From Neobacillus kokaensis (GTDB lineage: Bacteria; Bacillota; Bacilli; Bacillales; Cytobacillaceae), in contig NZ_BNDS01000004.1 in NCBI RefSeq assembly GCF_014656545.1, forward strand, positions 1 through 64,000: DNA of 64,000 nucleotides, read 5' to 3'. A program made the translations under genes and the position numbers. Numbering within the stretch: position 1 is the first letter of the stretch; each line of letters opens with the position of its first letter. Below the pieces are notes generated by a model, which was given only the letters and a program-made list of their open reading frames with translations, did no database searches and was not told the DNA's origin. Shown here one piece after another: positions 15,682-24,509 of this stretch.

Positions 15682-16022
15682 GAAAGGGTTTGCTCTCTTT
15701 TGGCCTTAATTGGGATGTAAATATTGGTAAGGTAAAAAAGTGTCAGACACCATTTCTATGGTTAAAAAAAGAGTAACCATATTTTTATGATTACTCCAAA
15801 ATTGGATTTTATTTATCTATTTTTTCTGGTGTCAGATACAAGCGCTCCTTTTCTATAAGATTTTTACCTATAATATACCAGCTGTCTTATTTTTTCTAAT
15901 AACAATAATATTCTTCGCAAGGTTTGTATCAAAACGACAACTTTATCAAACTCTTCTAAAAAAGTATCTTCTGCACGCAAAACTAGTACAAAAAAAAAGG
16001 CACCATGAAAGGCACCATAATA
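15682..16022. other. Intergenic region with palindrome copies
   Basis: 341 bases without a gene. It holds two copies of the TGGTGTCAGACACCA-like element (15740-15753 and 15827-15840) and two overlapping small hairpins: ATGGTTA/TAACCAT near 15758-15780 and GAGTAACCAT/ATGATTACTC near 15771-15797. At 15989-16018 the word GGCACCAT occurs twice after an A run. No clear terminator for the upstream sialic-type operon is visible. Confidence 0.5.
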
Positions 16023-16877
16023 TTATAGCATTTTTTCAATGACCGCTTTGGCGGTGTATTCCTTGTTTAGAACTGATTCTTTGTATGTTCGTTTAAAGTA
16101 TTCGGCATATAGCAGATCAAGCAGGTATAGTTGTGCTATTTTTGCCGAGAGGCTGCCGCCTTGCAGTGGCCCTTCGTTTGCACCGCAAAGCAGTGTGATA
16201 TCGGAGTAATTGGTTAAAGGCGATTTAGCAAATCGTGTAATCGAAATAATCTTTACTCCTCTTTCATTTAGAATCTTTGCGACTTCAATCGTGTCTTTTG
16301 TGGAACCTGAATAAGATATAAGTACAGCAACATCTTTCTCGGTCATTAAGGCAGCTGACATGATCTGAAGGTGTGAATCTATCGCACATTCAGATTTATT
16401 GGTAATCCTCATAAACTTATTTTTACCTTCCATGGCTGTCATCAAGGATGCACCAACACCAAAAAAGTGAATTCGCTCTGCCTTTATCATACTGTCAATT
16501 GCTTTCGAAATATCCTGTTCATTAATAAGATTCAGTGTTTCTGTAAGCGCGCTGACTGTATTCGCAAGAATTTTCGCAGACAACTCGCCAATCGAATCCT
16601 GCATCGTAATCTCTCCAGAAAGCTGAGGCGTTTCTTCTTCTTTAGAGATACTATGTGCAAGTGCAATCTTAAATTCCTGATACCCCTTTAAATCCATTGT
16701 TTTACAAAATCGAAATACACTAGATTCCCCTATATGACAAGCATCAGCCAAGTCTGTGATCGACATGTAAATCACGTCCTGCATATTTTCGAGGATATAG
16801 TCAGCTACTTTTTTTTCTGTATTCGTAAATGCATTGTACCGTGAACGAATAAGCGAAAAAATATCTACTTTTGCCAT
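16023..16877 (-). CDS. RpiR-family regulator of the sialic-acid-type operon
   Basis: 284 residues: RpiR helix-turn-helix (Glu-Ser-Ser-Val-Phe-Arg-Phe-Cys-Lys) and SIS domain (Gly-Val-Gly-Ala-Ser, Ile-Ser-Tyr-Ser-Gly-Ser-Thr-Lys). NanR-like RpiR regulators in Gram-positives respond to ManNAc-6-P or GlcNAc-6-P; the same is inferred here. It is the last gene of the operon, 21 bases after the ROK kinase stop; ATG 16877 has AGGAGGGG. Likely targets are the palindromes at 22715-22729, 22772-22786 and 25041-25055. Confidence 0.8.
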   Translation of the reverse strand: MAKVDIFSLIRSRYNAFTNTEKKVADYILENMQDVIYMSITDLADACHIGESSVFRFCKTMDLKGYQEFKIALAHSISKEEETPQLSGEITMQDSIGELSAKILANTVSALTETLNLINEQDISKAIDSMIKAERIHFFGVGASLMTAMEGKNKFMRITNKSECAIDSHLQIMSAALMTEKDVAVLISYSGSTKDTIEVAKILNERGVKIISITRFAKSPLTNYSDITLLCGANEGPLQGGSLSAKIAQLYLLDLLYAEYFKRTYKESVLNKEYTAKAVIEKML

Positions 16878-16898
16878 GAAGCACCCCTCCTACTCCCA

Positions 16899-17777
16899 TT
16901 ATCTCAAATGCAGAGATACTGCACCAAGAACTCCTGCTTTATTCCCCAGTGAAGCTTTTATTATGTTTACGTCGGAAAAGCTTTCCATAATAAGTTCCTG
17001 TACTTTGACAGAAACCATTTCTACAAGCATTTTTTGCTCCATAACCCCACCTCCAACAATAATAGCAGGAGGATTAAAGATATGTATTAAGGAAGTCACG
17101 CCCAATGCCACTTCAAATACCCAATCTTCCAGAACTTTTTTCATCCGTGCATCCCCATGATGGATTTTATCAAAAATAACTTTCCCATTCACACATTCTA
17201 GATCAATGTCCTTGGCTTTTCTAACCAAGGCGGTTGTCGAAGCATATGTTTCATAACATCCTCTGCCGCCGCAGTTACAAGCGTTTCCTAGCGGATGGGT
17301 AATGATATGTCCAAATTCTGCAGCAATTCCATTATATCCCTTGTAGATTTTTGAATCTAGTATAATTGCACCGCCTATGCCTGTACCGTACGTAAGACAG
17401 AGAAAATCCTTAAAATCTCTCCCAGCACCGAAATACGCTTCCCCTAAAGCGGCTGCATTCACATCATTTTCCACTTTTACAGGAACCTTAAATTTATCCT
17501 CCAAAATATCCTTTAACCGTGTTCCTGAATAATCCGGAATATTCTCATTTGCGTAAATGATATAGCCTTCTTCACTATTTACCTGCCCTGCAGTACTAAT
17601 CCCGATCGCGTCATAACCATCAAACTCAGATAGGATTTGAATGAGCTTTTCAACTACATACGGGCCGCCTTTTTTGCTTTCCGTATCATATTCTTTAAAA
17701 ATCTCGAGATTTCCTTTTTCATCGGAGATACCTAACTTAATAGATGTTCCCCCAATATCAGCTGCTAACACTTTCAC
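16899..17777 (-). CDS. nanK: ROK-family kinase, N-acetylmannosamine kinase-like
   Basis: About 292 residues. It has the phosphate-binding Asp-Ile-Gly-Gly-Thr at the N-terminus, catalytic Glu-Asn-Asp-Val-Asn, and the complete ROK zinc motif Cys-x-Cys-Gly-Gly-Arg-Gly-Cys-x-Glu. It should phosphorylate ManNAc to ManNAc-6-P, the substrate of the adjacent NanE. GTG 17777 is preferred to GTG 17786, because AAAGGGTG overlaps the latter and sits 6-7 bases before the former. A 19-bp hairpin separates it from nanE. Confidence 0.82.
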   Translation of the reverse strand: MKVLAADIGGTSIKLGISDEKGNLEIFKEYDTESKKGGPYVVEKLIQILSEFDGYDAIGISTAGQVNSEEGYIIYANENIPDYSGTRLKDILEDKFKVPVKVENDVNAAALGEAYFGAGRDFKDFLCLTYGTGIGGAIILDSKIYKGYNGIAAEFGHIITHPLGNACNCGGRGCYETYASTTALVRKAKDIDLECVNGKVIFDKIHHGDARMKKVLEDWVFEVALGVTSLIHIFNPPAIIVGGGVMEQKMLVEMVSVKVQELIMESFSDVNIIKASLGNKAGVLGAVSLHLR

Positions 17778-17807
17778 ATGAATCACCCTTTACAATTATA
17801 TCCACAG

Positions 17808-17847
17808 ACAGATAAATCCCACGAGAACTCTCGAGGGATTTATCTGT
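17808..17847. other. Hairpin between nanE and nanK
   Basis: ACAGATAAATCCCACGAGA (17808-17826) and its complement (17829-17847) pair at 18 of 19 positions with almost no loop. No T run follows on the minus strand, so it is more likely an mRNA processing or stability element than a terminator. Confidence 0.6.
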
Positions 17848-17850
17848 GAT

Positions 17851-18528
17851 TTAGCGGATCGCTTCAATAAATTTTTTTGTAATTTCCATTGGTCTCGTAA
17901 TCGCACTTCCAACCACCGCTGAATGAATGCCTTTATCAAATGCAGCCTTAAGCTGTTCAGGTGACCAAATACCACCCTCAGCAATAATTGGAACAGAAAT
18001 ATCCTTTACCAATCGTTCCATCATGTCAAGATCCGGCAAATGCTTCCCTTTTGTATAGTCGGTGTATCCACTTAAGGTTGTACCGATACAATCGAATCCT
18101 AATTGATGAGCTTGAATTCCTTCTTCATAGGTGGAACAATCTGCCATAAAGAGCTGATTCGGATACTTTTCCCTAATAATCGGAAAAACTTCACTAATGG
18201 TCTTGCCATCTGGTCGAATTCTGCTCGTCCCATCAATGGCAATGATATCGACTCCTTCTTGACAAAGAAGGTCAATTTCTTCGAGGGTTGGCGTAATGAA
18301 GACATCACAGCCTTCATAATCACGTTTGATAATACCAATAATCGGCAAATCAACGGTTTTCTTAATTTCCTTAATATCCTCCACGCTATTCGCACGAATT
18401 CCACTCGCACCGCCGAGCATAGCTGCATACGCCATTCTTCCCATAATATATGAGCTATGCAGTGGCTCCTCTGGAAGTGCTTGACAAGATACTACCAGAT
18501 TTCCTTTAATTTTATCAAATACATTCAT
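17851..18528 (-). CDS. nanE: N-acetylmannosamine-6-phosphate 2-epimerase, copy 2
   Basis: 225-residue NanE with the same blocks as copy 1 (Val-Ser-Cys-Gln-Ala-Leu, Ser-Gly-Ile-Arg-Ala-Asn, Ile-Gly-Ile-Ile-Lys-Arg-Asp-Tyr, Ile-Asp-Gly-Thr-Ser). It turns ManNAc-6-P from NanA plus NanK into GlcNAc-6-P. The two copies differ over most of their length, so this is not a recent tandem copy. ATG 18528 has GGAGATG upstream. It lies between the ABC permease and nanK genes. Confidence 0.92.
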   Translation of the reverse strand: MNVFDKIKGNLVVSCQALPEEPLHSSYIMGRMAYAAMLGGASGIRANSVEDIKEIKKTVDLPIIGIIKRDYEGCDVFITPTLEEIDLLCQEGVDIIAIDGTSRIRPDGKTISEVFPIIREKYPNQLFMADCSTYEEGIQAHQLGFDCIGTTLSGYTDYTKGKHLPDLDMMERLVKDISVPIIAEGGIWSPEQLKAAFDKGIHSAVVGSAITRPMEITKKFIEAIR

Positions 18529-18556
18529 CTAAGATACATCTCCAAACTGATGTTTA

Positions 18557-19399
18557 TTATCCCTTTTCAGCACCAATGGACAGACCTTTTGTAAAATACT
18601 TCTGGAAAAAGATAAAAATTAACAGCATTGGAACAGCAGCAACCGTTGCTCCAGCCATCTTATAAGCAAAGTTTGGATTTAAATCCTGCATTAATGAAGC
18701 AATCCCTACCATTAATGTTTTAGTGTTTTCTTCTTGGCCGACAACCAGCTGCCAGAGATAGTCATTCCAAACTTGAACAAAGTTCAGAATAAATAAGGCA
18801 CCAATTCCCGGTTTGACAATCGGCAGAATTATTTTATAGAAGGTATAAAACTCACCAGCTCCATCAATTCTAGCCGCTTCTCTTAATGAATCAGGTATGG
18901 TATCAAAGAATCCTTTTAACAGGAACACACCAAAAGCGGTAGCGACGTTTGGCCAAATCATACCATTAAGGGTGTTTACCATACCTAGATTTTGAATAAT
19001 CCTAAATAAAGGAACAATCATAACTTCTTTTGGAACCATCAGACTAGAGATAAAAATGATATAGATAACATTTTTACCTTTAAACTTCAGTTTAGAAAAA
19101 GCATAAGCTGCCAGCGAGCTGACGATAATTACGGCGATGGTTGTTACGAGAGATACATAAATACTATTAAATGTCCATCTTAAAGCCGGCTGATTTTGGA
19201 ATACATCTACATAGTTACTAAAGGTAAGGGTTTTCGGAAACCAATCTGGCGGCATTTTTAATACATCAGAGCTATTTTTTAATGAACTGGTAAAAAGCCA
19301 ATAAAGAGGGAACAGATTTAAGATCGCAAAGAAAATGATGATCACATTTGCTATTACGTCCACCGGTTCTCTTTTTTTCTTATTTTGATTATTAAGCAT
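18557..19399 (-). CDS. Sugar ABC permease, MalG type
   Basis: 280 residues, six membrane segments, with the EAA-loop Glu-Ala-Ala-Arg-Ile-Asp-Gly-Ala-Gly-Glu that docks on the ATPase and the C-terminal Phe-Thr-Lys-Gly-Leu-x-Ile-Gly-Ala-x-Lys-Gly of CUT1 permeases. It forms an importer with the proteins at 19412-20296 and 20361-21743. No ATPase gene lies in the operon. The likely cargo is sialic acid or a related amino sugar, by context. ATG 19399 follows AGAGGTG. Confidence 0.85.
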   Translation of the reverse strand: MLNNQNKKKREPVDVIANVIIIFFAILNLFPLYWLFTSSLKNSSDVLKMPPDWFPKTLTFSNYVDVFQNQPALRWTFNSIYVSLVTTIAVIIVSSLAAYAFSKLKFKGKNVIYIIFISSLMVPKEVMIVPLFRIIQNLGMVNTLNGMIWPNVATAFGVFLLKGFFDTIPDSLREAARIDGAGEFYTFYKIILPIVKPGIGALFILNFVQVWNDYLWQLVVGQEENTKTLMVGIASLMQDLNPNFAYKMAGATVAAVPMLLIFIFFQKYFTKGLSIGAEKG

Positions 19400-19411
19400 T
19401 CTCTTTCACCT

Positions 19412-20296
19412 CTAATTCTTCTTAAACATTGACCTTAACTGTGGGAAAGATAAAACTAATGTTATCAGGAACATAATGACACCAACAGCAGAAGCAACAC
19501 CAAGCTGATTATACTTAAAGGCATTATTATATAAGAAATACATTAGAGTGGTGGAGGCGTTGTTTGGTCCACCGCCTGTTAACAACTGAATAACGACGAA
19601 TATTTTTAGTACGGCAATAATATTCATAATGATGATATAAACTGTTGTAGGCTTTACCATTGGAATTAAGATTTTGAAGATGATTGTTAATTTGTTTGCA
19701 CCATCAACCTCAGCTGCTTCAAATAAATCCTTTGGAACACCAATCATAGAAGCAATATATAGAATGATCGCCTGTCCGACGTTTGTTGCAAATGTAATAA
19801 AGATAATAACAGGTAAAACCGTTTTTGGATTCCCTAAAAAATTAACAGATGATAATTCCATTTGTTTTGCAACATATGGAATGAGTCCATTTGCAGGATT
19901 TAGCAAAAAGCTCCATACCATACTCATAACAACCATCGAAACCATAACAGGAATATAATAGCTTCCTCTAATAAACGAAACATATTTTGCATTTTTATCA
20001 AAAACAGCTGCGGAGACAAAAAGTGCAAAAATAACCGTTAAAGCTACAATGAAAACAACGAATAAGACTGTGTTAAGCGTAGATTTGATAAATACGGGGT
20101 CTTGAAATAATTGTTGATAGTTTTCAAAGCCAACAAAAACTTGATTGGTATAATTAATTCTATATAAGCTTAACCTTATCCCCTCAATAATGGGATAAAC
20201 AAGAAATATGAGAAACAGCAGCAACTGAGGGGCTATAAATAAATATCCCGTCAAATTCTCTTTTAAAACATGCCTATTCATTTTCATAGGAGTCAT
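19412..20296 (-). CDS. Sugar ABC permease, MalF type
   Basis: About 294 residues with six membrane segments and an EAA loop Glu-Ala-Ala-Glu-Val-Asp-Gly-Ala-Asn-Lys. N-terminal Pro-Gln-Leu-Leu-Leu-Phe-Leu-Ile-Phe is typical of CUT1 MalF-like subunits. The start is ambiguous: ATG 20296 lies only 2 bases from AGAGAGGT, and ATG 20287 (Met-Lys-Met-Asn-Arg) may be used instead. Paired with the MalG-type protein 12 bases downstream. Confidence 0.85.
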   Translation of the reverse strand: MTPMKMNRHVLKENLTGYLFIAPQLLLFLIFLVYPIIEGIRLSLYRINYTNQVFVGFENYQQLFQDPVFIKSTLNTVLFVVFIVALTVIFALFVSAAVFDKNAKYVSFIRGSYYIPVMVSMVVMSMVWSFLLNPANGLIPYVAKQMELSSVNFLGNPKTVLPVIIFITFATNVGQAIILYIASMIGVPKDLFEAAEVDGANKLTIIFKILIPMVKPTTVYIIIMNIIAVLKIFVVIQLLTGGGPNNASTTLMYFLYNNAFKYNQLGVASAVGVIMFLITLVLSFPQLRSMFKKN

Positions 20297-20312
20297 TACC
20301 TCTCTAAAACTT

Positions 20313-20332
20313 AAGCCCCGAATTTGGGGCTC
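20313..20332 (-). other. Hairpin between binding protein and permease genes
   Basis: AGCCCC (20314-20319) pairs with GGGGCT (20326-20331), followed on the minus strand by TTAAGTTTT. Its position after the binding-protein gene suggests partial termination or 3' end protection, giving more binding protein than permease. Confidence 0.55.
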
Positions 20333-20360
20333 AAGTTCTTAATATTTTCACAGAAGGTTA

Positions 20361-21743
20361 CTATTCCTTAATTACCGAATTCGCTCTTGCATCTTGAATG
20401 ACTTTATTACCCTTCTCTTGGTAGTCTTTAACTGCATCAGCAGCTGATTTCTGACCAGTATATAGAGCTTGTAATTCCGGATATAGTACTTGTCTTAACT
20501 GGCTATAACCTGGAACTCCACCAGTAAAGTTAAACATATACTTCGCATTTTTATCATAAGCAGCAAATAATGGATTTGTAGACTCAAACTCTTTTACGAC
20601 AGAAGTTCTAACCGGAATACCATTTTTTGAAGCCTTTACAAGCTCAGGATCCGTTGAGAAGAATTTGACAAAATCCTTACTTACCTTGATTCTAGTTTCA
20701 TCTTTTGTATTAAATATAGCTGCACCAGATACATACGTAAATGTTAATGGGTCGCCGCTTTCAGACGGAATGTTAGCAAGTCTGATATCAAACTTTGGCG
20801 CTTTGCCTGCCTCCATATCAGCCTTCGCATTGTTAAATAGTACTGAGTTTGTAAAGCTGATTGCGACCTTTTGGTTTTGGAACATAGATAATACATCGTT
20901 TGAAGATACCGACTCTGCACCTGGGTTTGTTAAACCAGCTTTATAAGTTTTCTTTAACCATTCTGCAGCCTTCACACCATTTGCATCATTAAGAACGATA
21001 TTACCTTTTTCATCGAAAAACTTATTGCCAAACATTCTTAAATAAGCTAGGTTCCAAGTATCCCCTTGATTGTTTAGAGCAAATATGCCCATTGGATACG
21101 CATCCTTTGGTAATTTTTTCTTAAGCGTATTCAAAATGGTTTCATATTCATCCAATGTCCAAGTTTTGATGTCATTCTCTCCGCCAATATACTTATCAAG
21201 ACCTGCTGCTTTAAACATATCGGCATTGTAGGCTAATGTTCCCGGCATATGAGAGAATGGATAGAAGTAAACATCCTTGCCAAAGGTAACGGTATCCCAG
21301 TAGTTTTGGGCAATGTCTTCCTTCGCTTTATCATCGACAATATCATTTAACGGTACTAACGCACCGCGGTGTGCATAATCACCCATCGCAAATGTATTTT
21401 CAAAGAAAATATCCGGCGGAGTGCCGCCATTTAGCTTAACGTTTAAAAGCTCATCCCTTTGCTCACTCGCAACTACTTCGACCTTCACTTTCACATCATA
21501 ATCTTTATACTGTTTCGAAAATTTATCTGCTGCATATTTGAAAAAGCTGTCATAGTCGGCTCCCTTTTCTGTAGGGTCCATGACACCCTTCCACTGCGGT
21601 GTTAACATTAAAGATAATTCCACTTTTTGTTTGCCATCTTTCCCTTTTTCCGGTGTGCCTGTATCTTTATTCGCACAGCCTGCTAAAGCTGACAGGGCTA
21701 GGACACTGGATAAGGCTGTCGCTAGAAATCGTTTTTTCAACAT
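20361..21743 (-). CDS. Sugar ABC solute-binding lipoprotein
   Basis: 460 residues. The lipoprotein signal ends in Leu-Ala-Gly-Cys with Cys23 as the lipid-modified residue. The rest is a CUT1 (SBP_bac_1) binding protein, with Asn-Gly-Gly-Thr-Pro-Pro-Asp-Ile-Phe-Phe-Glu. It delivers sugar to the two permeases encoded downstream. By operon content the cargo is sialic acid, ManNAc or a breakdown product. ATG 21743 follows AAAGGAGG. Confidence 0.88.
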   Translation of the reverse strand: MLKKRFLATALSSVLALSALAGCANKDTGTPEKGKDGKQKVELSLMLTPQWKGVMDPTEKGADYDSFFKYAADKFSKQYKDYDVKVKVEVVASEQRDELLNVKLNGGTPPDIFFENTFAMGDYAHRGALVPLNDIVDDKAKEDIAQNYWDTVTFGKDVYFYPFSHMPGTLAYNADMFKAAGLDKYIGGENDIKTWTLDEYETILNTLKKKLPKDAYPMGIFALNNQGDTWNLAYLRMFGNKFFDEKGNIVLNDANGVKAAEWLKKTYKAGLTNPGAESVSSNDVLSMFQNQKVAISFTNSVLFNNAKADMEAGKAPKFDIRLANIPSESGDPLTFTYVSGAAIFNTKDETRIKVSKDFVKFFSTDPELVKASKNGIPVRTSVVKEFESTNPLFAAYDKNAKYMFNFTGGVPGYSQLRQVLYPELQALYTGQKSAADAVKDYQEKGNKVIQDARANSVIKE

Positions 21744-21789
21744 TCTTTTGTCCTCCTTTATATCGGTATCGGTATATTAATTATTTTTA

Positions 21790-22701
21790 TTACTTCACAT
21801 ATTTCTGGATGGCGTTATCGATCATCTGTTTAATGTCTTTAACCTTTTCCAGATCCTCACCAGTAACTGGTTCAAGCGGACCTCTTACACTTCCGATGTT
21901 GATGCCATTTAATTTTAAAACCTCTTTGATAACCGAGTACATAGAACCATTAAGCGAACATAAAGCAATAATGATATCGTTTATATCTCGTTGAATCTTA
22001 CCAGCTTGTTCAAAATTTCCTGACTTCACAAACTCTTCCGCTTTTAAAAATAACTCCGGCATGGCGCCGTAAGTACCGCCGATCCCGCTATCTGCACCGA
22101 TTAATCGGCCGGAAATATACTGTTCATCCGGGCCGTTAAAAACGATAAAGTTATCGCCGCCCTCTGCTTTAAAACGTTCTATATCCAATACAGGCATAGA
22201 GGAGTTTTTCACACCGATTACCTTTTTATTTTCCTTTAACTTTCTAAAAAGGTTGATTGAAAGGCTATATCCTGTTGTTTGCGGGATATTGTAAATAATA
22301 AACGGCAATTCTGTTGCATCCATAATTTCCGTCCAATAGTTGAAGATAGCGCTTTCCGGAAGTCGAAAGTAGATTGGCGGAATCGCTGATAACGCATCAT
22401 ACCCAAGCTCTTCAGCGTATTTTGCTAAAATAACACTCTCTCGGGTTGAAGGTGCACCTACATGGGCAATTAATGTTATTTTCCCTCTTAAAGTTTCTGC
22501 AACATATTTCAACGTTGCTTTTCTCTCTTCAAGGTTGTGGTAAATACATTCTCCTGAACTTCCACTTACGTAAAGTCCGTTAATACCTTTTTCATACAGA
22601 TAATGACAAAGCTCAATTGTACGACTTTCTGAAATTTCACCTGCTTCATCATAACAAGCATAAAATGCAGGAAAAACTCCTTTAAATTTTTCTACGGTCA
22701 T
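21790..22701 (-). CDS. nanA: N-acetylneuraminate lyase-like aldolase
   Basis: 303 residues of the DHDPS/NAL family, class I aldolases. Visible: Gly-Ser-Ser-Gly-Glu (carboxylate loop), Tyr-Asn-Ile-Pro (catalytic Tyr) and Val-Ile-Gly-Val-Lys-Asn (Schiff-base Lys). With nanE, nanK and a nanQ-like gene it most likely cleaves Neu5Ac to ManNAc and pyruvate; other 2-keto-3-deoxy acids remain possible. ATG 22701 is chosen over the longer GTG frame because AGGTGGGG lies 7 bases before it. A promoter with a perfect cre site and two candidate operators lies at 22715-22786. Confidence 0.82.
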   Translation of the reverse strand: MTVEKFKGVFPAFYACYDEAGEISESRTIELCHYLYEKGINGLYVSGSSGECIYHNLEERKATLKYVAETLRGKITLIAHVGAPSTRESVILAKYAEELGYDALSAIPPIYFRLPESAIFNYWTEIMDATELPFIIYNIPQTTGYSLSINLFRKLKENKKVIGVKNSSMPVLDIERFKAEGGDNFIVFNGPDEQYISGRLIGADSGIGGTYGAMPELFLKAEEFVKSGNFEQAGKIQRDINDIIIALCSLNGSMYSVIKEVLKLNGINIGSVRGPLEPVTGEDLEKVKDIKQMIDNAIQKYVK

Positions 22702-22714
22702 GTTTGTCCCCACC

Positions 22715-22729
22715 TGAAAATAATTTTTA
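22715..22729. promoter_or_regulatory. Candidate RpiR operator, nanA proximal
   Basis: TGAAAATAATTTTTA, one base from the perfect palindrome TGAAAATAATTTTCA; it lies just upstream of the nanA ribosome site. Confidence 0.55.
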
Positions 22730-22743
22730 TGTTACCGTTTACA
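22730..22743 (-). promoter_or_regulatory. cre site (CcpA) upstream of nanA
   Basis: On the minus strand TGTAAACGGTAACA fits all positions of the consensus TGWAANCGNTNWCA and lies just downstream of the -10 box, predicting glucose repression. Confidence 0.75.
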
Positions 22744-22748
22744 AAAAA

Positions 22749-22777
22749 AATATAACACATTCAAATTTCTTTGTAAA
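22749..22777 (-). promoter_or_regulatory. Promoter upstream of nanA
   Basis: -35 TTTACA (22772-22777), 17 bp, -10 TATATT (22749-22754). It lies in the 128-bp gap after the flavoprotein gene, so nanA and the transporter can be expressed apart from the first two genes. Confidence 0.65.
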
Positions 22778-22786
22778 TTATTTTCT
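22772..22786. promoter_or_regulatory. Candidate RpiR operator over the nanA -35 box
   Basis: AGAAAATAATTTACA on the minus strand; the same word with one centre change (AGAAAATTATTTACG) overlaps the -35 box of the operon's first promoter at 25041-25055. Confidence 0.55.
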
Positions 22787-22829
22787 CCATATTTTTAATT
22801 ATGAAAAAAATTTCCACTAATTTAAAGTA

Positions 22830-24506
22830 TTATTGAAATGCTAGCTGGAAATTATCATCCTTTAAAGAAACAAACAATCTCTTGTTATAGTCCTCATTCT
22901 CCGTCGGAAAGTCTTCACGGTAATGCGCACCTCTGCTTTCCTTTCTTTCCAGCATTGCTTGTAAAAGAATCGAAGACAGAATGATAAAATTCCTCGCTTT
23001 AAAGGCGCTTTTTTGTTCACTTCCATTATTTACAAAACTCCACATATCATACTTTGACTTTAATTCTTCAATTTTTCCCATTGCAGCTTGAAGGTTTTTT
23101 TCATCTCGAATAACATTCCCGTAAAACCACATAATTTCTTGAATCGCTTCAATTACTTCATTCGGGGTCAAGGAATGCTCCGCTTTTGCCGAAGCTTTCT
23201 GTATGACTTGATGTAACTGGCTGATTTCATCTTCCACATTGATATCAATAAAATTATGGCTGTTCACATACTCTAGACAGCTTTGCGCTGCTCTTTTTCC
23301 AAACACCATGCATGATCCGGTTGAATTTCCGCCAAGCCGATTAGCTCCTTCTATTCCGCCCGCCAGTTCACCGATTGCGTAAAGCCCCTGAACAGCCGTT
23401 CTTCCATAGCTGTCAATCTTTACACCGCCGTTAGAGGCATGGCCAAACGGAGCAATTTTAATGCGGTCTGTAACGAGATTTATGCCTCTTTCCTTAAGCC
23501 AATCCAAATAAATTGTATAGAAATCGCCTTCATTTTCATAAATGGATGGGTCATAGATCAGTTCAAATCCGGCTTCACTTTTTGTTCGAATAATTTCCTT
23601 CATCATGGCGATATCAAAATATTTGGATGGTAAAGAATTTGTAAACGGCCCATGGGTACTTCTGATTTTCAAGCACTCCTTTTTAGAAAGCCCTTCTGGA
23701 AGAACGCCATCTAAAATGCTGTTTCCCTCTTCATCGACAAAATCTTGGCAATAATTCAGCGTATGCTCACCCCATAGGGTTTTATATTTGGGAGTGGTAA
23801 TTCCGGGAATAAACTGAATGAACTCCATATTTACAAGGCTTGCCCCTGCTTCGAGTGCAAGAATATGTCCCGATCCATCCACATCATGGGGATTTAGATT
23901 ATGCTTATAGATATTCCCAAAACCGCCTGTCGCTAGTACCACTGCTTTGCTTTTTATCATAAAAAGATCATTATTTTTATCTAACAGAAACGCACCGGCC
24001 ACCTTTTCATCCTTCTTGATTAACGAAATGACAGCTGATCTTTCCCACAAGGATAGATTAGGATATTCCACCAGAATGTCTCGAACGTTTTCGCGGATCT
24101 TGTTCCAATCTCGCAGCATGTAAATAGTTCTGGCGTGATTTGCAAAGCATGCCTTACGGTCCTCCGAAAGCTTATACGGATTTATCCCTATTTCTTCATA
24201 CTCTTCAACCCGATCACGAATCTCCTCTATATAGATCTTTGCCATTTCTCGGTCATGCATATGATGACTGACATCCTCTATATCTTGTAGGAATACTTCC
24301 TTATCCGCATCATCCTTTGTGATTTGCGTACCAAGCGATGCCTTGAGCGGAAAAAAGCTGGATCCGGAACATAGCTGGGTTTTTGTCGACATGATGACCG
24401 TTTTTCCTGCCTTGGCAAGCTCAATACCAGACTTCAAACCAGCGAGTCCGCTGCCTACTACCAATACATCAGTCGAAATAACTTCTTTTATCTGCAATGG
24501 TTCCAC
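22830..24506 (-). CDS. FAD-dependent fumarate reductase/succinate dehydrogenase-like flavoprotein
   Basis: 558 residues. The N-terminal dinucleotide fold has Gly-Ser-Gly-Leu-Ala-Gly at 18-23. Thr-Gly-Gly-Phe-Gly-Asn and Gly-Glu-Leu-Ala-Gly-Gly-Ile-Glu-Gly-Ala-Asn-Arg-Leu-Gly-Gly-Asn-Ser are hallmarks of the FrdA/SdhA/L-aspartate oxidase superfamily, and the C-terminus has the helical domain of that group (Glu-Ser-Arg-Gly-Ala-His-Tyr-Arg-Glu-Asp). No signal peptide and no partner iron-sulfur subunit lie nearby. The GTG start is 3 bases after the nanQ-like stop, so the two are co-transcribed. Its reaction is unknown; no known sialic acid pathway enzyme is of this type. Confidence 0.75.
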   Translation of the reverse strand: MEPLQIKEVISTDVLVVGSGLAGLKSGIELAKAGKTVIMSTKTQLCSGSSFFPLKASLGTQITKDDADKEVFLQDIEDVSHHMHDREMAKIYIEEIRDRVEEYEEIGINPYKLSEDRKACFANHARTIYMLRDWNKIRENVRDILVEYPNLSLWERSAVISLIKKDEKVAGAFLLDKNNDLFMIKSKAVVLATGGFGNIYKHNLNPHDVDGSGHILALEAGASLVNMEFIQFIPGITTPKYKTLWGEHTLNYCQDFVDEEGNSILDGVLPEGLSKKECLKIRSTHGPFTNSLPSKYFDIAMMKEIIRTKSEAGFELIYDPSIYENEGDFYTIYLDWLKERGINLVTDRIKIAPFGHASNGGVKIDSYGRTAVQGLYAIGELAGGIEGANRLGGNSTGSCMVFGKRAAQSCLEYVNSHNFIDINVEDEISQLHQVIQKASAKAEHSLTPNEVIEAIQEIMWFYGNVIRDEKNLQAAMGKIEELKSKYDMWSFVNNGSEQKSAFKARNFIILSSILLQAMLERKESRGAHYREDFPTENEDYNKRLFVSLKDDNFQLAFQ

Positions 24507-24509
24507 ATC

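Noticed and set aside
15758..15797. Rho-independent terminators in the 15.7 kb gap
   Set aside because: ATGGTTA/TAACCAT is followed by T's only on the plus strand, and no plus-strand gene lies upstream.
15989..16022. Terminator after the sialic-type operon
   Set aside because: The two GGCACCAT words are direct, not inverted, so no stem forms.
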